NCBI GenBank assembly: GCA_946803715.1
Contig: CAMPET010000036.1
Span: 248,785-261,955 of the forward strand
Source: Beroe ovata
Taxonomy: Eukaryota > Ctenophora > Nuda > Beroida > Beroidae
Direction of reading: 5' to 3'
Length of the DNA stretch: 13,171 nt
Shown: positions 1 through 7,569 of the stretch, one piece after another
Layout: each line of letters opens with the position of its first letter
Position numbering within the stretch: position 1 is the first letter of the stretch
The notes under the pieces: model-generated
What the model was told of the DNA's origin: nothing
What the model saw: only the letters and a program-made list of their open reading frames with translations
Databases searched by the model: none
Made by a program: the position numbers and the translations under genes

Positions 1-38
1 CACACACACACACACACACACACACACTCTCTCTCTCA
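1..38. repeat. (CA)n followed by (CT)n microsatellite
   Basis: A pure CA dinucleotide run occupies about the first 27 bases and passes into a short CT run to about base 38. It is cut by the window edge, so its real length is unknown. Confidence 0.95.
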
Positions 39-1196
39 GGAAATGGAGGTACTAGGGGTAGCACCAGAGCGTGACACGCAGTATTATTAACATGTTAGGA
101 GCCCGCATAATCTCATATATAAGCAGTAGTACCTACTATAGTCACGGCGTGAAGAACAACAGGTGGGTAAAATATTGCTTCATAATCCCTCCCCCCTCGC
201 CCCTCTATTTCTAAAGTGGGTACTGGACAGCACCGGGATCTCTTGTTAACACGTGGGCAATTACAATCACGGAGTATGGTAATTACTCTAGACATCGTAC
301 ATATTATGTTCACTGATCCGAGGTAATCAACTAGAAACAATGGGACACCGGTAAGAAAGCAACAAACTGCATCGCGATTCTCGATCTTTTTCTGATTAAA
401 ATGACCAAAACCTCATTAACGACGAAGCGAAATCGGCTCTATAATATAGATGTCACTATCATACGCAGACGCACCTGTGCGCACCTCATGGAGTTCGTGG
501 TAATTATAATAGATTGGTAATTAGAAGAGACTTCCAAACTCATGGTCCCTGACTCCTGAGTCTATAATAGCATAGAAAAAAGATTGTCCCACGTCACGTC
601 AAAAATTTCGGAGAATTGTTCCTTTGTTTCGTTGTAATTAGCTCCTTTATAAGCTGCCGTCGTGACATTAATTTCTCACTTCTTGCGCCTACTCCATAAC
701 GTACGAGGAATGATTAACTTTTATTTTTTAGTCAACATATGTTATGACTTATGTTCCATTGTTCTGCTGTTTACACGACACCTGTCATTATACGTCTTGG
801 TAGACTCTCCCTTCTCTCTTCCTAAAACACACTGAATCCTGTCCGTTTAGGAAATCAATGACCGCATTCCGCAATCCCTGAACATTTGTCTAACATATAC
901 AGGCTGCTGCAGTTCGCACAAGCTGTATTACGGAATCGTCTGTTTTGATAAGTATCAGTTCTGTGATATAAGTCTATCGATAGATAATAGTTTTTGATAA
1001 CCGAATCATTGCAAGTTAGGCAATTGGAGGACAAACACAGACTCTGTGTAGGTGATCCCACGATGGCCTTTCACTTTCCATTGTAAGTAGTAGCACTAAC
1101 ATAATTTGAGATAAGATACTTTAATACTCCAACTAGTACCACCCACCGATACTAGTATGAATTGCTAGTGAACAGTCATTGTATCATACAACTGAG
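39..1196. other. No gene recognised; AT-rich flank of the secreted-protein gene
   Basis: This stretch has no open frame with believable coding character. The minus-strand open frame around 855-1061 is Cys-rich (7 Cys in 68 codons) but has no ATG and no donor site I trust. A short ATG-bearing segment at about 1063-1082 is followed by a good donor sequence (GTAAGTAG from 1083). Its phase does not fit the signal-peptide exon at 1209, so I did not join them. The untranslated first exon and promoter of the plus-strand gene probably lie here, or left of the window. Confidence 0.5.
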
Positions 1197-1208
1197 CAAC
1201 TGGTGCAG

Positions 1209-2563
1209 TGAAATATAACAATAACACCCGCAGAATTGTTCTTGTCATAACAACAGTTGTTGTCCTGGGAACCGAGTCCCAGTCTCTGGGAGACAATCAC
1301 CCATGGAACTTGTGGAATTACGGACGGAAACTCGTGAACAGAGATGTGGGTGAAGTAAAGATGGCCGATACCGATACTGCAGCTGATATGGATTTGGTTA
1401 GTATGCTCCTATAACAGTATGCGCAAACCGATTATATCACTTCCCCCTGTAAGGCGATAAACCTAATGAGTTCCACAAGTGTACGCCTCACCGCGGCCCC
1501 TGTCTGCCATATCCCCTCTTATAATCATGTAATTCTGGTCTGTACTTCAGCGAGCTATTCCGTACTGGAAGAAGAAGAAGAGGAAGAACGCTAGGCTGAC
1601 GATCGTCGGAGACGATGGAAATGTTATCGAACTTACGGGACATTTCATCAAGCCTTCAAAGAACGCCGTATACATGCAGGTTAGTAGTCAGGCTATAGTA
1701 GTCAGGCTATAGTAGTCAGACTATAATGAAATATTCCGCGCAGTGCTAGTTCTCATGATCAGTTACTATCCTCAGTCCTCACCATCTCATGACCCCAAAA
1801 AGGCACCCAATCTCTAGCCCCGCTTCCCCTCTCCTTTATCCGCAAAATAAACACACAGACACACACAGACACAGACACAGACACAGACAGTACACACGCA
1901 CAAACACACACACACACACACACATACACACACACACATACTGAAACACANCACACAGACACACACACACACGCACATACACATACACAATACACATACT
2001 GAAACACACACACACAAACACACACACACACACACAGGCGGAGTGCGGCGAATGGGAAGTGTGCGCGCCACCAAGCCCGGAGACCGGTGATGGTAAGAAC
2101 TGTGTCTTCCTCTCCTCTAAACATCCACGTATGAAGGACGGAGTCAAGTCTAAACTGCCGACGGAAATAGCAAGCGTTGTACTGAGAAAGTCATACAACT
2201 GTAAATAGATACTACGAGAATCATACTTACGATCTTAAGGACGAGTTTTCGATCGTGAGACGTTCATGTTCATTTTTAAATCAAATTTCTTCAGTTCTGT
2301 ATTAATTTGGGTTTANACACAGTACACAAACACACACGCACACACACACATACACATACTGAAACACATACACAGTACACACACACATACAGGCGGAGTG
2401 CGGCGAATGGGAAGTGTGCGCGCCACCCAGTCCGGAGACCGGTGACGGGAAGAACTGTGTCTTCCTCTCCTCTAAACATCCACGTATGAAGGACGGAGTC
2501 AAGTCTCAACTACCGACGGAAATAGCAAGCGTTGTACTGAGAAAGTCATACAACTGTAAATAA
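1209..2563 (+). CDS. Small secreted four-cysteine protein, three coding exons, last exon present twice
   Basis: Exons: 1209-1396, 1551-1679, then 2038-2208 or 2393-2563. Introns start GTTAGT at 1397 and 1680 and end TTCAG (1550) and CAG (2037) or CAG (2392). All coding junctions are phase 0 and every frame stays open to a stop, so the joined product is about 162 residues. Residues 2-21 form a signal peptide: a basic Asn-rich start, then IVLVITTVVVLG. Residues 22-63 are a spacer containing HPWNLWNYGRK. Residues 64-75 are Lys-rich (YWKKKKRK), a likely proprotein-convertase site. Residues 76-162 carry Cys 109, 115, 128 and 161. The pattern W-x-V-C, then G-x-N-C-V-F-L, then L-P-x-E-I-A-S-V-V-L-R resembles half of a beta/gamma-crystallin-like Greek-key domain; that is an inference from shape only. 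The start is unresolved. No ATG precedes residue 2 in this exon, and AG at 1207-1208 would give a split A|TG start or an upstream exon in phase 1. I do not recognise a named family. Confidence 0.65.
1551..1679 (+). CDS. Exon 2 of the secreted-protein gene (43 codons, phase 0-0)
   Basis: This exon is bounded by CTGTACTTCAG before 1551 and GTTAGT after 1679. It reads RAIPYWKKKKRKNARL and continues through a segment with VGDDGNVIELTG to end YMQ. It has no stop in the frame set by both neighbours. A run of Lys codons explains the purine-rich GAAGAAGAAG stretch near 1570. The basic cluster would separate an N-terminal propeptide from the four-Cys part if a convertase acts there. Confidence 0.65.
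1682..1723 (+). repeat. Three tandem copies of a 14-bp unit just inside intron 2
   Basis: The unit TAGTAGTCAGGCTA occurs at 1682-1695 and 1696-1709. A third copy at 1710-1723 has one change (GACTA for GGCTA). The array begins two bases after the intron's GT, so the donor sequence itself (GTTAGT) runs into the first unit. Confidence 0.9.
1849..2036. repeat. Long interrupted CA microsatellite with one N
   Basis: The tract is dominated by CA with ACAGAC, ACATAC and AAACAC interruptions. It fills intron 2 up to the acceptor of the terminal exon. A single unresolved base stands at 1951. On the minus strand it produces long Val-Cys open frames that are not genes. The motif TACACATACTGAAACACA near its right end recurs before the second copy of the exon. 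Confidence 0.95.
2038..2208 (+). CDS. Terminal coding exon, copy 1 (four-cysteine domain)
   Basis: The acceptor is CACACAG, inside the CA tract. The exon encodes 56 residues beginning AECGEWEVCAPP and ending SYNCK, then TAG. The same frame is kept in copy 2, where six of seven base differences are silent, which argues that the frame is truly translated. Homology with copy 2 continues about 107 bp past the stop and ends exactly at the N at 2316. Confidence 0.7.
   Translation, partial: AECGEWEVCAPPSPETGDGKNCVFLSSKHPRMKDGVKSKLPTEIASVVLRKSYNCK
2317..2390. repeat. Second CA microsatellite, directly after the N
   Basis: This tract mixes ACACAGTACACAAACAC-type and CACACA units and holds the same TACACATACTGAAACACA motif as the tract before copy 1. 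It starts at the base after the unresolved position 2316 and ends at the acceptor of exon copy 2. Confidence 0.9.
2393..2563 (+). CDS. Terminal coding exon, copy 2 (four-cysteine domain)
   Basis: The acceptor is CATACAG. The 56 codons are followed by TAA. Compared with copy 1 there are seven changes: CCA/CCC, AGC/AGT, GAT/GAC, GGT/GGG, AAA/CAA, CTG/CTA and TAG/TAA. Only AAA/CAA changes a residue (Lys to Gln at exon residue 39). The TAA change creates AATAAA across the stop (2559-2564). Another signal-like ATTAAA lies at 2638-2643 and is absent from copy 1. Copy 2 runs on into unique sequence, so it is the better anchored one. Confidence 0.7.
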   Translation, partial: AECGEWEVCAPPSPETGDGKNCVFLSSKHPRMKDGVKSQLPTEIASVVLRKSYNCK

Positions 2564-2637
2564 ATACAACGAGAATCATACTTACGATCTTAATAATGAC
2601 GAGTTTTCGATCGTGAGACGTTCATGTTCATTTTGAA

Positions 2638-2643
2638 ATTAAA
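2638..2643 (+). terminator. Possible poly(A) signal ATTAAA of the plus-strand gene
   Basis: ATTAAA lies 75 bp after the stop of exon copy 2. Position fits a short 3' UTR. The motif is common by chance in AT-rich DNA, and the AATAAA overlapping the stop codon is an alternative. Confidence 0.3.
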
Positions 2644-2710
2644 TTTCTTCAGTTCTGTATTAATTTGGGTTTACTGAATACTTATACTATGGCTTCCTTT
2701 ATGCGAGAGT

Positions 2711-2716
2711 TTTATT
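2711..2716 (-). terminator. Possible poly(A) signal AATAAA of the minus-strand RGS-type gene
   Basis: Read on the minus strand, GATAAATAAAACTC contains AATAAA about 102 bases after the TGA at 2820-2818. This fits the gene ending at that stop. Chance occurrence cannot be excluded in AT-rich DNA. Confidence 0.4.
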
Positions 2717-2817
2717 TATCATCAAATAGTTCTTAAATTTAAAATGTCGAAGATTTTGTGTAACAAAGAGAACGGTCGGCGAAGAAAAAATCCTCTAGCT
2801 TACTGAGACGAGAGAAT

Positions 2818-5800
2818 TCACCTGTTTTTAGAGGTGTCGAATGGATTTTCCCAAATATCAGGGGTAGGTGTGGCTTTACCTGGGTCATAAAAAAATATAA
2901 CAGAAAGAGGTATCAGTCTCCCAAACAAGATTGATCGCTATCTGTACATGATAACTTTACCTCTTCTCAGTTGGGATATGGAGCTGAACCTCCTGATTTT
3001 GTTAGGTGGCGTCACCTCCTGTGTCTCCGGTACCAGAGTGCTTGGTGCTGTTTTAGGACACTTCAGAAATGTTCTCTCCGCAGGAAGCAATCCTTCAGCG
3101 GGAGTGGAATGACCGCCACTCATGATGACTGCCTGGGAGGGAAAATAACACGAGATGGTAAACCGTCATTACGTGAGAGAAGGTATAGGGAGAACAATGA
3201 CCACGCCATGAATTAACGTGTCATAAATTACAGCATCATGATTTGAATAACGTGTTTGTGCAAACTCACGACTGAACAAGCACGTTTTCTGCTCTCCACT
3301 CTCTCAGTATGGATTCTGTCAACGAAATTCCGCAAATTCCTGTCAATCCTACTTTCTGTGTCGTGTGAAACCTGCTGTATTTCGTCTGCAGCAGGGAAAT
3401 GATAAGTAAAGTATGATAGAGGGCTATAAACTGATGAGGCTGATTGTGTACGTATGTAGAGTATTGATTATTGCTCAAAGCGAAAATTTTTGCTAAATCA
3501 TTGAGCGCATGAACAACTCTAAACATCTGATGTTCTACGTCTAACATCTGATATTCTGCGTACGTACAATATTGAGGGAAAGTGATGGGATGGGATGGGT
3601 TGAGTACCTACGAATCTTACCCATGGAAATATCCATGCCCAAGTCATGAGAGTAGATAACTTGAGAGGTTCTCCGAAGGCCGTCAGTCGAGCACAGTTTG
3701 CTTTTCATCATGCGAGGCAATGAGTCAGTGTCGGATAATACTGGAGTGATAGGCAAGCATAATGATGATCTGAGATCAGAATCACCGATCACAGGAACCT
3801 CCAAAGTAGATTGAAACAACTTACACTCTGTTTCAAAGCCGGAAGAAGGGGATATTTCGCTGATCAAACTGTGGAAACTGAGCGAACTATTCGATTGCGG
3901 CACCGATTCCTTTGGCGACACTCCTGGGCAAGGCTCGTGGGAATAGATCAAATAAAATTCGTGTGAATAGATCTAATAAAATTCGTGTGAATGGATCAGA
4001 TGAAAGGTTTTCACCCGCGCTTAGAAATATCAATATAGCTAGTTCAAGCGAACACAATGCTGAACACACAGGTATTTACTTCGTGACAGGTGGACATAAT
4101 ATCGGGGCAACCAGTAAGATCTCATATCATGAGCGAGTCTCTCCTGCAGTTTTCGAAACAACCGCTTTTCTCTCAGTAGCTTGTCCTTCAATTGCTGTTA
4201 AACGAAATGTCATCACACATCCTTTGATAAAAGTTTTTGCTGGTGTAATGAAATCTCATATCAATTGCAATATCTGAACAAATAGGGGAATCAATTACCT
4301 GTAGATATGAAGCATCTTGTCGGAGATATCCCTGTACAAACCTAACTCCAGAACACACCGAGCTAACTTGGTCAAATGCAATGTCCCTATACTGTTGTTG
4401 TATGAGTCTTGGAGAGTCGAGGAACTGAAATTTGGGTGATTTATTTGAAAAAAATTACACTTTGCTCAAGTATAGATTCTTAAACCTTGTCGAATGTTGG
4501 TCCCTTATATTTTCAGGCTGAACTATTCTAGTGATCCAACTCAAAAAAATTCTTCTCATTGACTTCCTGTGTCAACCTTCAAAAATATATCTTTTGAACC
4601 CAGCTACTCATACTCACCAGATATGAATCAAAAAATCTCTCCAGAAGAGAGGCCTTGTCTTTCCCATGCACTGAGTGTATCTTCTCTATATCGAGCCAGC
4701 ATGTAACTACTTGGTGCCCTTGTCCACAAGATATCATAAAATGGTGAAAGTTGTAAAATCCTGATATGTCTTTGATTTTTGATAACTCTGGATCTGGTAA
4801 AATTTATCTCATTTACTGATTGCATCAACCGTCAAGGTATCAAGGTAGCATGACAACTGTGCGAACTTCCTATCAATCATTTTTTCAGCAAAAATCTCGA
4901 CTTACATCTGAATTCAAGGGCTGAGAACGATTTTAAAATCGGATTGTCTTGACATATGGTTTTACAAAGTTGGTAATGAAAATAAAGATCTGATTTGACA
5001 AACATAGGAAGTCTTTTCTCTGCCAACCAGCAACATAACTTGGAATGGTGGATATGCTGAAATAAGTAGGTAGGTATGGAGTAAATTGGACAATCAGATT
5101 GAATCAATGGTATTGCTACCTATTACAATGTTGTCCATGTGCTTACCAGATATTTCCTCATCAAAGTAGGCTCAATGGTAAATGTCTTTTTAGATGGAAC
5201 ATAACTGATTCTTCTTGGAAATATCTGTGATGGAAAGTATATATGATTGGTATATGACATAACCATAGAGAATAGGGCAAAATGTATAACTAAGTCGACT
5301 ACTATATTCAGTAGTTGCATTATCTGTCTTTTCAGTGAGTTCCTTGAGTTCTAGTTTTTCTCTGACTTAGCAAACTGAACATATGAAACCTGTCATTAAC
5401 GTATGACATAAAAACAGTTTTTATACATTCACCTTCATCAATAACTTGATTTTGGTTGTATAAACTAGTATTATAAAATCAGAGGGAAACCAGAATGTCA
5501 ACAACTCTTTTATGTATTCATTGTCTAAGTAAGGAATTGGTAACTGTTACTCACAGGAAGGTTAAGGAATGTATTAAAGTAGCTGGTAAAAGTAACATCT
5601 TGCAGAAGGTACTTAAGATAAGATGCATTGTATTGGGATCCTGAAAATAATACAATTGTTACCAAAATACAATATTCATAAACACTCTCTGAATATCTAT
5701 ATTTTTATATTGCAAACTCTGTTTGCCAGTGATATTCCTGTTTGTCCATGACATGACCTAATCAGAATATGCTAAAATAATAAATACATCATGGGTACAT

Positions 5801-5856
5801 CATTGATGAGGCAATTTACGCTTTTCTAGGGTAGCAAATTGGCTTTCGGTTGTCAT
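2818..5856 (-). CDS. RGS-domain protein of the RGS22/RGSL1 group, 11 exons, 473 residues
   Basis: Minus-strand exons: 5856-5820, 5640-5555, 5224-5147, 5056-4906, 4793-4618, 4424-4299, 4194-4080, 3923-3621, 3385-3270, 3132-2961, 2879-2818. Each is bounded by AG and GT, and all ten junction phases agree (1,0,0,1,0,0,1,1,0,1). Residues 34-41 read FNTFLNLP and 77-95 read WLAEKRLPMF then KSDLYFHY; both closely match the N-terminal part of vertebrate RGSL1 as I remember it. An RGS-like region covers about 130-256. It has F-x2-F, C-W-L-D-I-E-K (149-155) and L-L-E-R-F-F-D-S-Y-L (167-176), and ends with SYWLP (244-248). Residues 258-357 are Ser-rich and probably disordered; RRFSS (443-447) is a protein-kinase-A-like site. 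RGS domains act on G-alpha subunits in the cytoplasm, but RGS22/RGSL domains are divergent, so GTPase activation is not assured. Human RGSL1 is about twice as long. Least certain are the first exon (ATG at 5856, donor GTAAAT) and the last. Confidence 0.75.
3941..4004. repeat. 24-bp tandem repeat in intron 7 of the RGS-type gene
   Basis: Two copies of a 24-bp unit starting GAATAGATC (3941-3964 and 3965-3988) differ at one base. A partial, diverged third copy follows from 3989. On the gene's strand each unit contributes a pyrimidine-rich TTTTATT and GATCTATTC segment, and the array ends about 18 bp before the acceptor of exon 8. The repeat may therefore have duplicated branch-point or polypyrimidine DNA. 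Confidence 0.85.
4080..4793 (-). other. Exons 5-7: RGS-like helical domain
   Basis: Three exons (4793-4618, 4424-4299, 4194-4080) encode residues 119-256. The first has the classic RGS arrangement: an aromatic F-x2-F pair, a Trp-centred helix ending in acidic and basic residues (CWLDIEK), then a helix with LLERFFDSYL. The introns carry good signals (GTGAGT and GTAATT donors, TTTCAG and TTAACAG acceptors); the last donor is the weaker GTAAAT. The helix with the Trp is the one that packs against the G-alpha switch region in canonical RGS proteins. I cannot tell from sequence whether the contact residues are kept. Confidence 0.7.
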
Positions 5857-6530
5857 TTCAGGAAGATTAGAATACAATCACCATAGTTCCATTCTGACTG
5901 TAAATACTGAATATGAACATAACTATAATTAGTTATTAAGATGATAAGAAATTGACCTTTTGAATTGAGTAATTTTGACATAAATTTACCCAAAACAATT
6001 CTATCTGAATAAGCTCAACTCAATAATGATTGTATGATTAACTGATATGAGAACAATCCGCCATTCTGAAGGAAGAGTGTAAGTCCTTTTACTGGAATAG
6101 CTCAGTCGAAGTCAGTATGCAATGGTCGCATGGACAAAGTTTCTCAACGGTTTTTGGTGGATCTAGGTGTCCTTAATGAAAAAAGATGCTGCCCTTCATT
6201 GAATGGCCGGCACCTGGGTGCTGGGGCCACCCTCATTTTTCGAAATGATGCACAACTCACATACTGTCATAGGCTCTATCTTGGCCTCTGAAGTTCGAAA
6301 ACATTTCATTCATAGCTCAAAAGAACCGCTGATAAATAGTCTAAACAGTAAGCATGCAGTATTCATGATAATTATTATTATCATCAAATCAACTAATTTA
6401 ACATTGTGCAATACACAATGGCTGCAGTTTTTGTATAATGTTAATTTGAGGATATTTCCGCCGGATGTTCATATTTATATTATCAAATAACATTATCATC
6501 TGTCTATTGCACTGATCCACTGTTTAATTT
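5857..6530. other. Upstream region of the RGS-type gene; no separate gene seen
   Basis: This stretch is AT-rich with small palindromic runs (for example ATGATAAT/ATTATCAT near 6365). A plus-strand open frame at 6203-6490 (95 codons, starting at an ATG) lacks domain character and splice support, so I do not call it. On the minus strand a possible acceptor (TATTCAG, AG at 5908-5907) precedes the ATG at 5856. It would give an upstream ATG in another frame. Confidence 0.45.
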
Positions 6531-6538
6531 CTCGTCGC

Positions 6539-6561
6539 GCGCGCCTCCGATGCAGGCGCGC
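6539..6561. repeat. 8-bp inverted repeat GCGCGCCT / AGGCGCGC
   Basis: Left arm 6539-6546, loop of 7, right arm 6554-6561, perfectly complementary. It is part of the GC-rich island and about 70 bp from the larger palindrome. Confidence 0.85.
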
Positions 6562-6629
6562 TGCGAGTTTCCCGCGTAACGTGGTTTGGATTTGAAAGAT
6601 TTTATCTTACCTCTGTTTATCGCGCGAGC

Positions 6630-6681
6630 GCGCCTTCATCGAAGGCCGAAGCAGGCCTGTTTCGGCCTTCGATGAAGGCGC
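6630..6681. repeat. 52-bp near-perfect palindrome
   Basis: Left arm 6630-6650 and right arm 6661-6681 are exact reverse complements over 21 bp (arm starts GCGCCTTCATCGAAGG). The ten bases between (GCAGGCCTGT) are themselves palindromic in CAGGCCTG. The whole 52 bp therefore pairs with a single G/T mismatch and no spacer. Each arm also holds a small hairpin, CCTTC-ATC-GAAGG. It could form a cruciform in DNA or a long hairpin in RNA. Confidence 0.95.
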
Positions 6682-6690
6682 TGACGGTGA

Positions 6691-7494
6691 AGCTTTACAA
6701 TTGCAATTGGACAATTAAATTCATAATTTGAAAAAATAAAATCAGAGTGATATTATAATTACGGTTTGCTCGTCACTTTTAGTAATACAAACATTTTATA
6801 TTACTGCTCTTTGTATAACTGCTGAATGCTGATTAACTTTCACTTTATTATATTTATCTATTTATTTATTTTTACTTGTAGCATTGCAGAATGCAGGTTT
6901 TAAATGTTATGTGCAATTCTGGTTTCTTTGATGATGATTGTTATTGACGAAACTTTATTCCTGTCAAACAAGCATTTGCCTGTCATTGTCTGAGTTCAGA
7001 TTTTTGAAATTTATCAAGTTGTCATGTCTATTTTTATTGAAATATTGGACAATAAAGTGGCAACCTTGCAGTGTGTTTTTTAGGATTTAATGCTGGAGTT
7101 TTTGACATTTTAACCATGAACTAATCACTTTTGAGCGTATATAGTGGTTTCAAAGCTTGCTTGTAGAAGCTGAAGGATAGAGGCAACACTTTTAGTATTG
7201 TTATGGCTTCAACTCTGAGACTAATTAGGTCATATGACTTTTCCACCAGCTTACTTATCTATGCTACTCAGTGTAAGTGGTTATGATGAGAGGTTGCTTG
7301 ATTATGTATAAACTATAATTACCCTCTAATTAGAGATTCCATCTCATGGAGTATGAATGTTGAGACTTGACTTTTTCTTGTTGATAGGCTTAGCTCTTGA
7401 CATCTTATTTAGATCACTGTTATTTACTGGAATGCTCTTGTTGTTTATACTTGAAAATTGAAATTTTCTTCTTTTTAACCAATCCTCTTTCAAG
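6691..7494. other. AT-rich stretch without a recognised gene
   Basis: Long T-rich runs such as TATTTATCTATTTATTTATTTTT near 6850 and no coding character. It ends in a strong polypyrimidine tract and AG (TCCTCTTTCAAG) that opens the next feature, so it is probably an intron or a 5' flank. Confidence 0.5.
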
Positions 7495-7569
7495 ATAGGA
7501 TGATATTATTGTTCATGCTATTGACTACAATTGTTGCTGATGATTGGATCACAGATTTTCACTCTTCAG
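7495..7569 (+). CDS. Possible signal-peptide exon of an otherwise unseen secreted protein
   Basis: The exon opens after a good acceptor (CTTTTTAACC...CTCTTTCAAG, AG at 7493-7494). Its ATG at 7500 starts MILLFMLLTTIVA, then DDWITDFHSS. It closes with TCAG|GTAATGAG (GT at 7570-7571) in phase 1. A hydrophobic core with a possible cut after TIVA, followed by a phase-1 intron, is typical of secreted animal proteins. I could not find a convincing next exon; an open stretch after TGTATGCAG at 7954 is in phase but has no conserved features. Without transcripts this stays a candidate. Confidence 0.35.

Larger units (their letters stand above)
6531..6690. promoter_or_regulatory. GC/CpG-rich island with palindromes, possible promoter or first exon of the RGS-type gene
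   Basis: About 160 bp of CG-rich sequence (GTCGCGCGCGCC, CGCGCGAGCGCGCC) stands out from AT-rich surroundings. A strong minus-strand donor, CAGAG|GTAAGA, lies at its left centre (GT at 6610-6609). An untranslated first exon ending at 6611 and splicing toward the coding start at 5856 is therefore possible. The position, about 750 bp upstream of that start, fits a promoter. The promoter role is an inference. Confidence 0.4.

Noticed and set aside
855-1061. Minus-strand Cys-rich open frame (7 Cys in 68 codons)
   Set aside because: It has no ATG start, no convincing donor and no recognisable cysteine framework; probably chance.
1063-1082. ATG segment followed by GTAAGTAG as first exon of the secreted-protein gene
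   Set aside because: It ends in phase 2, while the signal-peptide exon needs phase 1; joining them gives an early stop.
1759-2198. Minus-strand open frames rich in Val-Cys repeats (and similar frames at 2291-2509, 10465-10677, 11798-12013, 12219-12476)
   Set aside because: They are created by CA/TG microsatellites, which read as Cys-Val or Thr-His in either direction, and have no independent coding support.
2971-3216. Plus-strand 81-codon open frame
   Set aside because: It lies opposite minus-strand exon 10 of the RGS-type gene, has no ATG-context or splice support, and is a shadow frame.
3266-3547. Minus-strand 93-codon open frame
   Set aside because: Part of it overlaps true exon 9 but in a different reading frame; the frame joined by splice phases is the one reported.
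3912-4277. Plus-strand 121-codon open frame with an internal NRSNKIRV repeat
   Set aside because: It covers minus-strand exon 7 and the 24-bp repeat; the repeated peptide only reflects the DNA repeat. The minus-strand exons have consistent splice phases, this frame does not.
6241-6345. Alternative first exon for the RGS-type gene on the minus strand (GTGAGTTG donor)
   Set aside because: The ATG frame that has the right phase gives TGA at the junction with exon 2, so it cannot encode the start.
6203-6490. Plus-strand 95-codon open frame
   Set aside because: It starts at an ATG but includes an ATT-repeat-derived Ile run, has no domain character and no splice evidence, and is AT-rich like the surrounding non-coding DNA.
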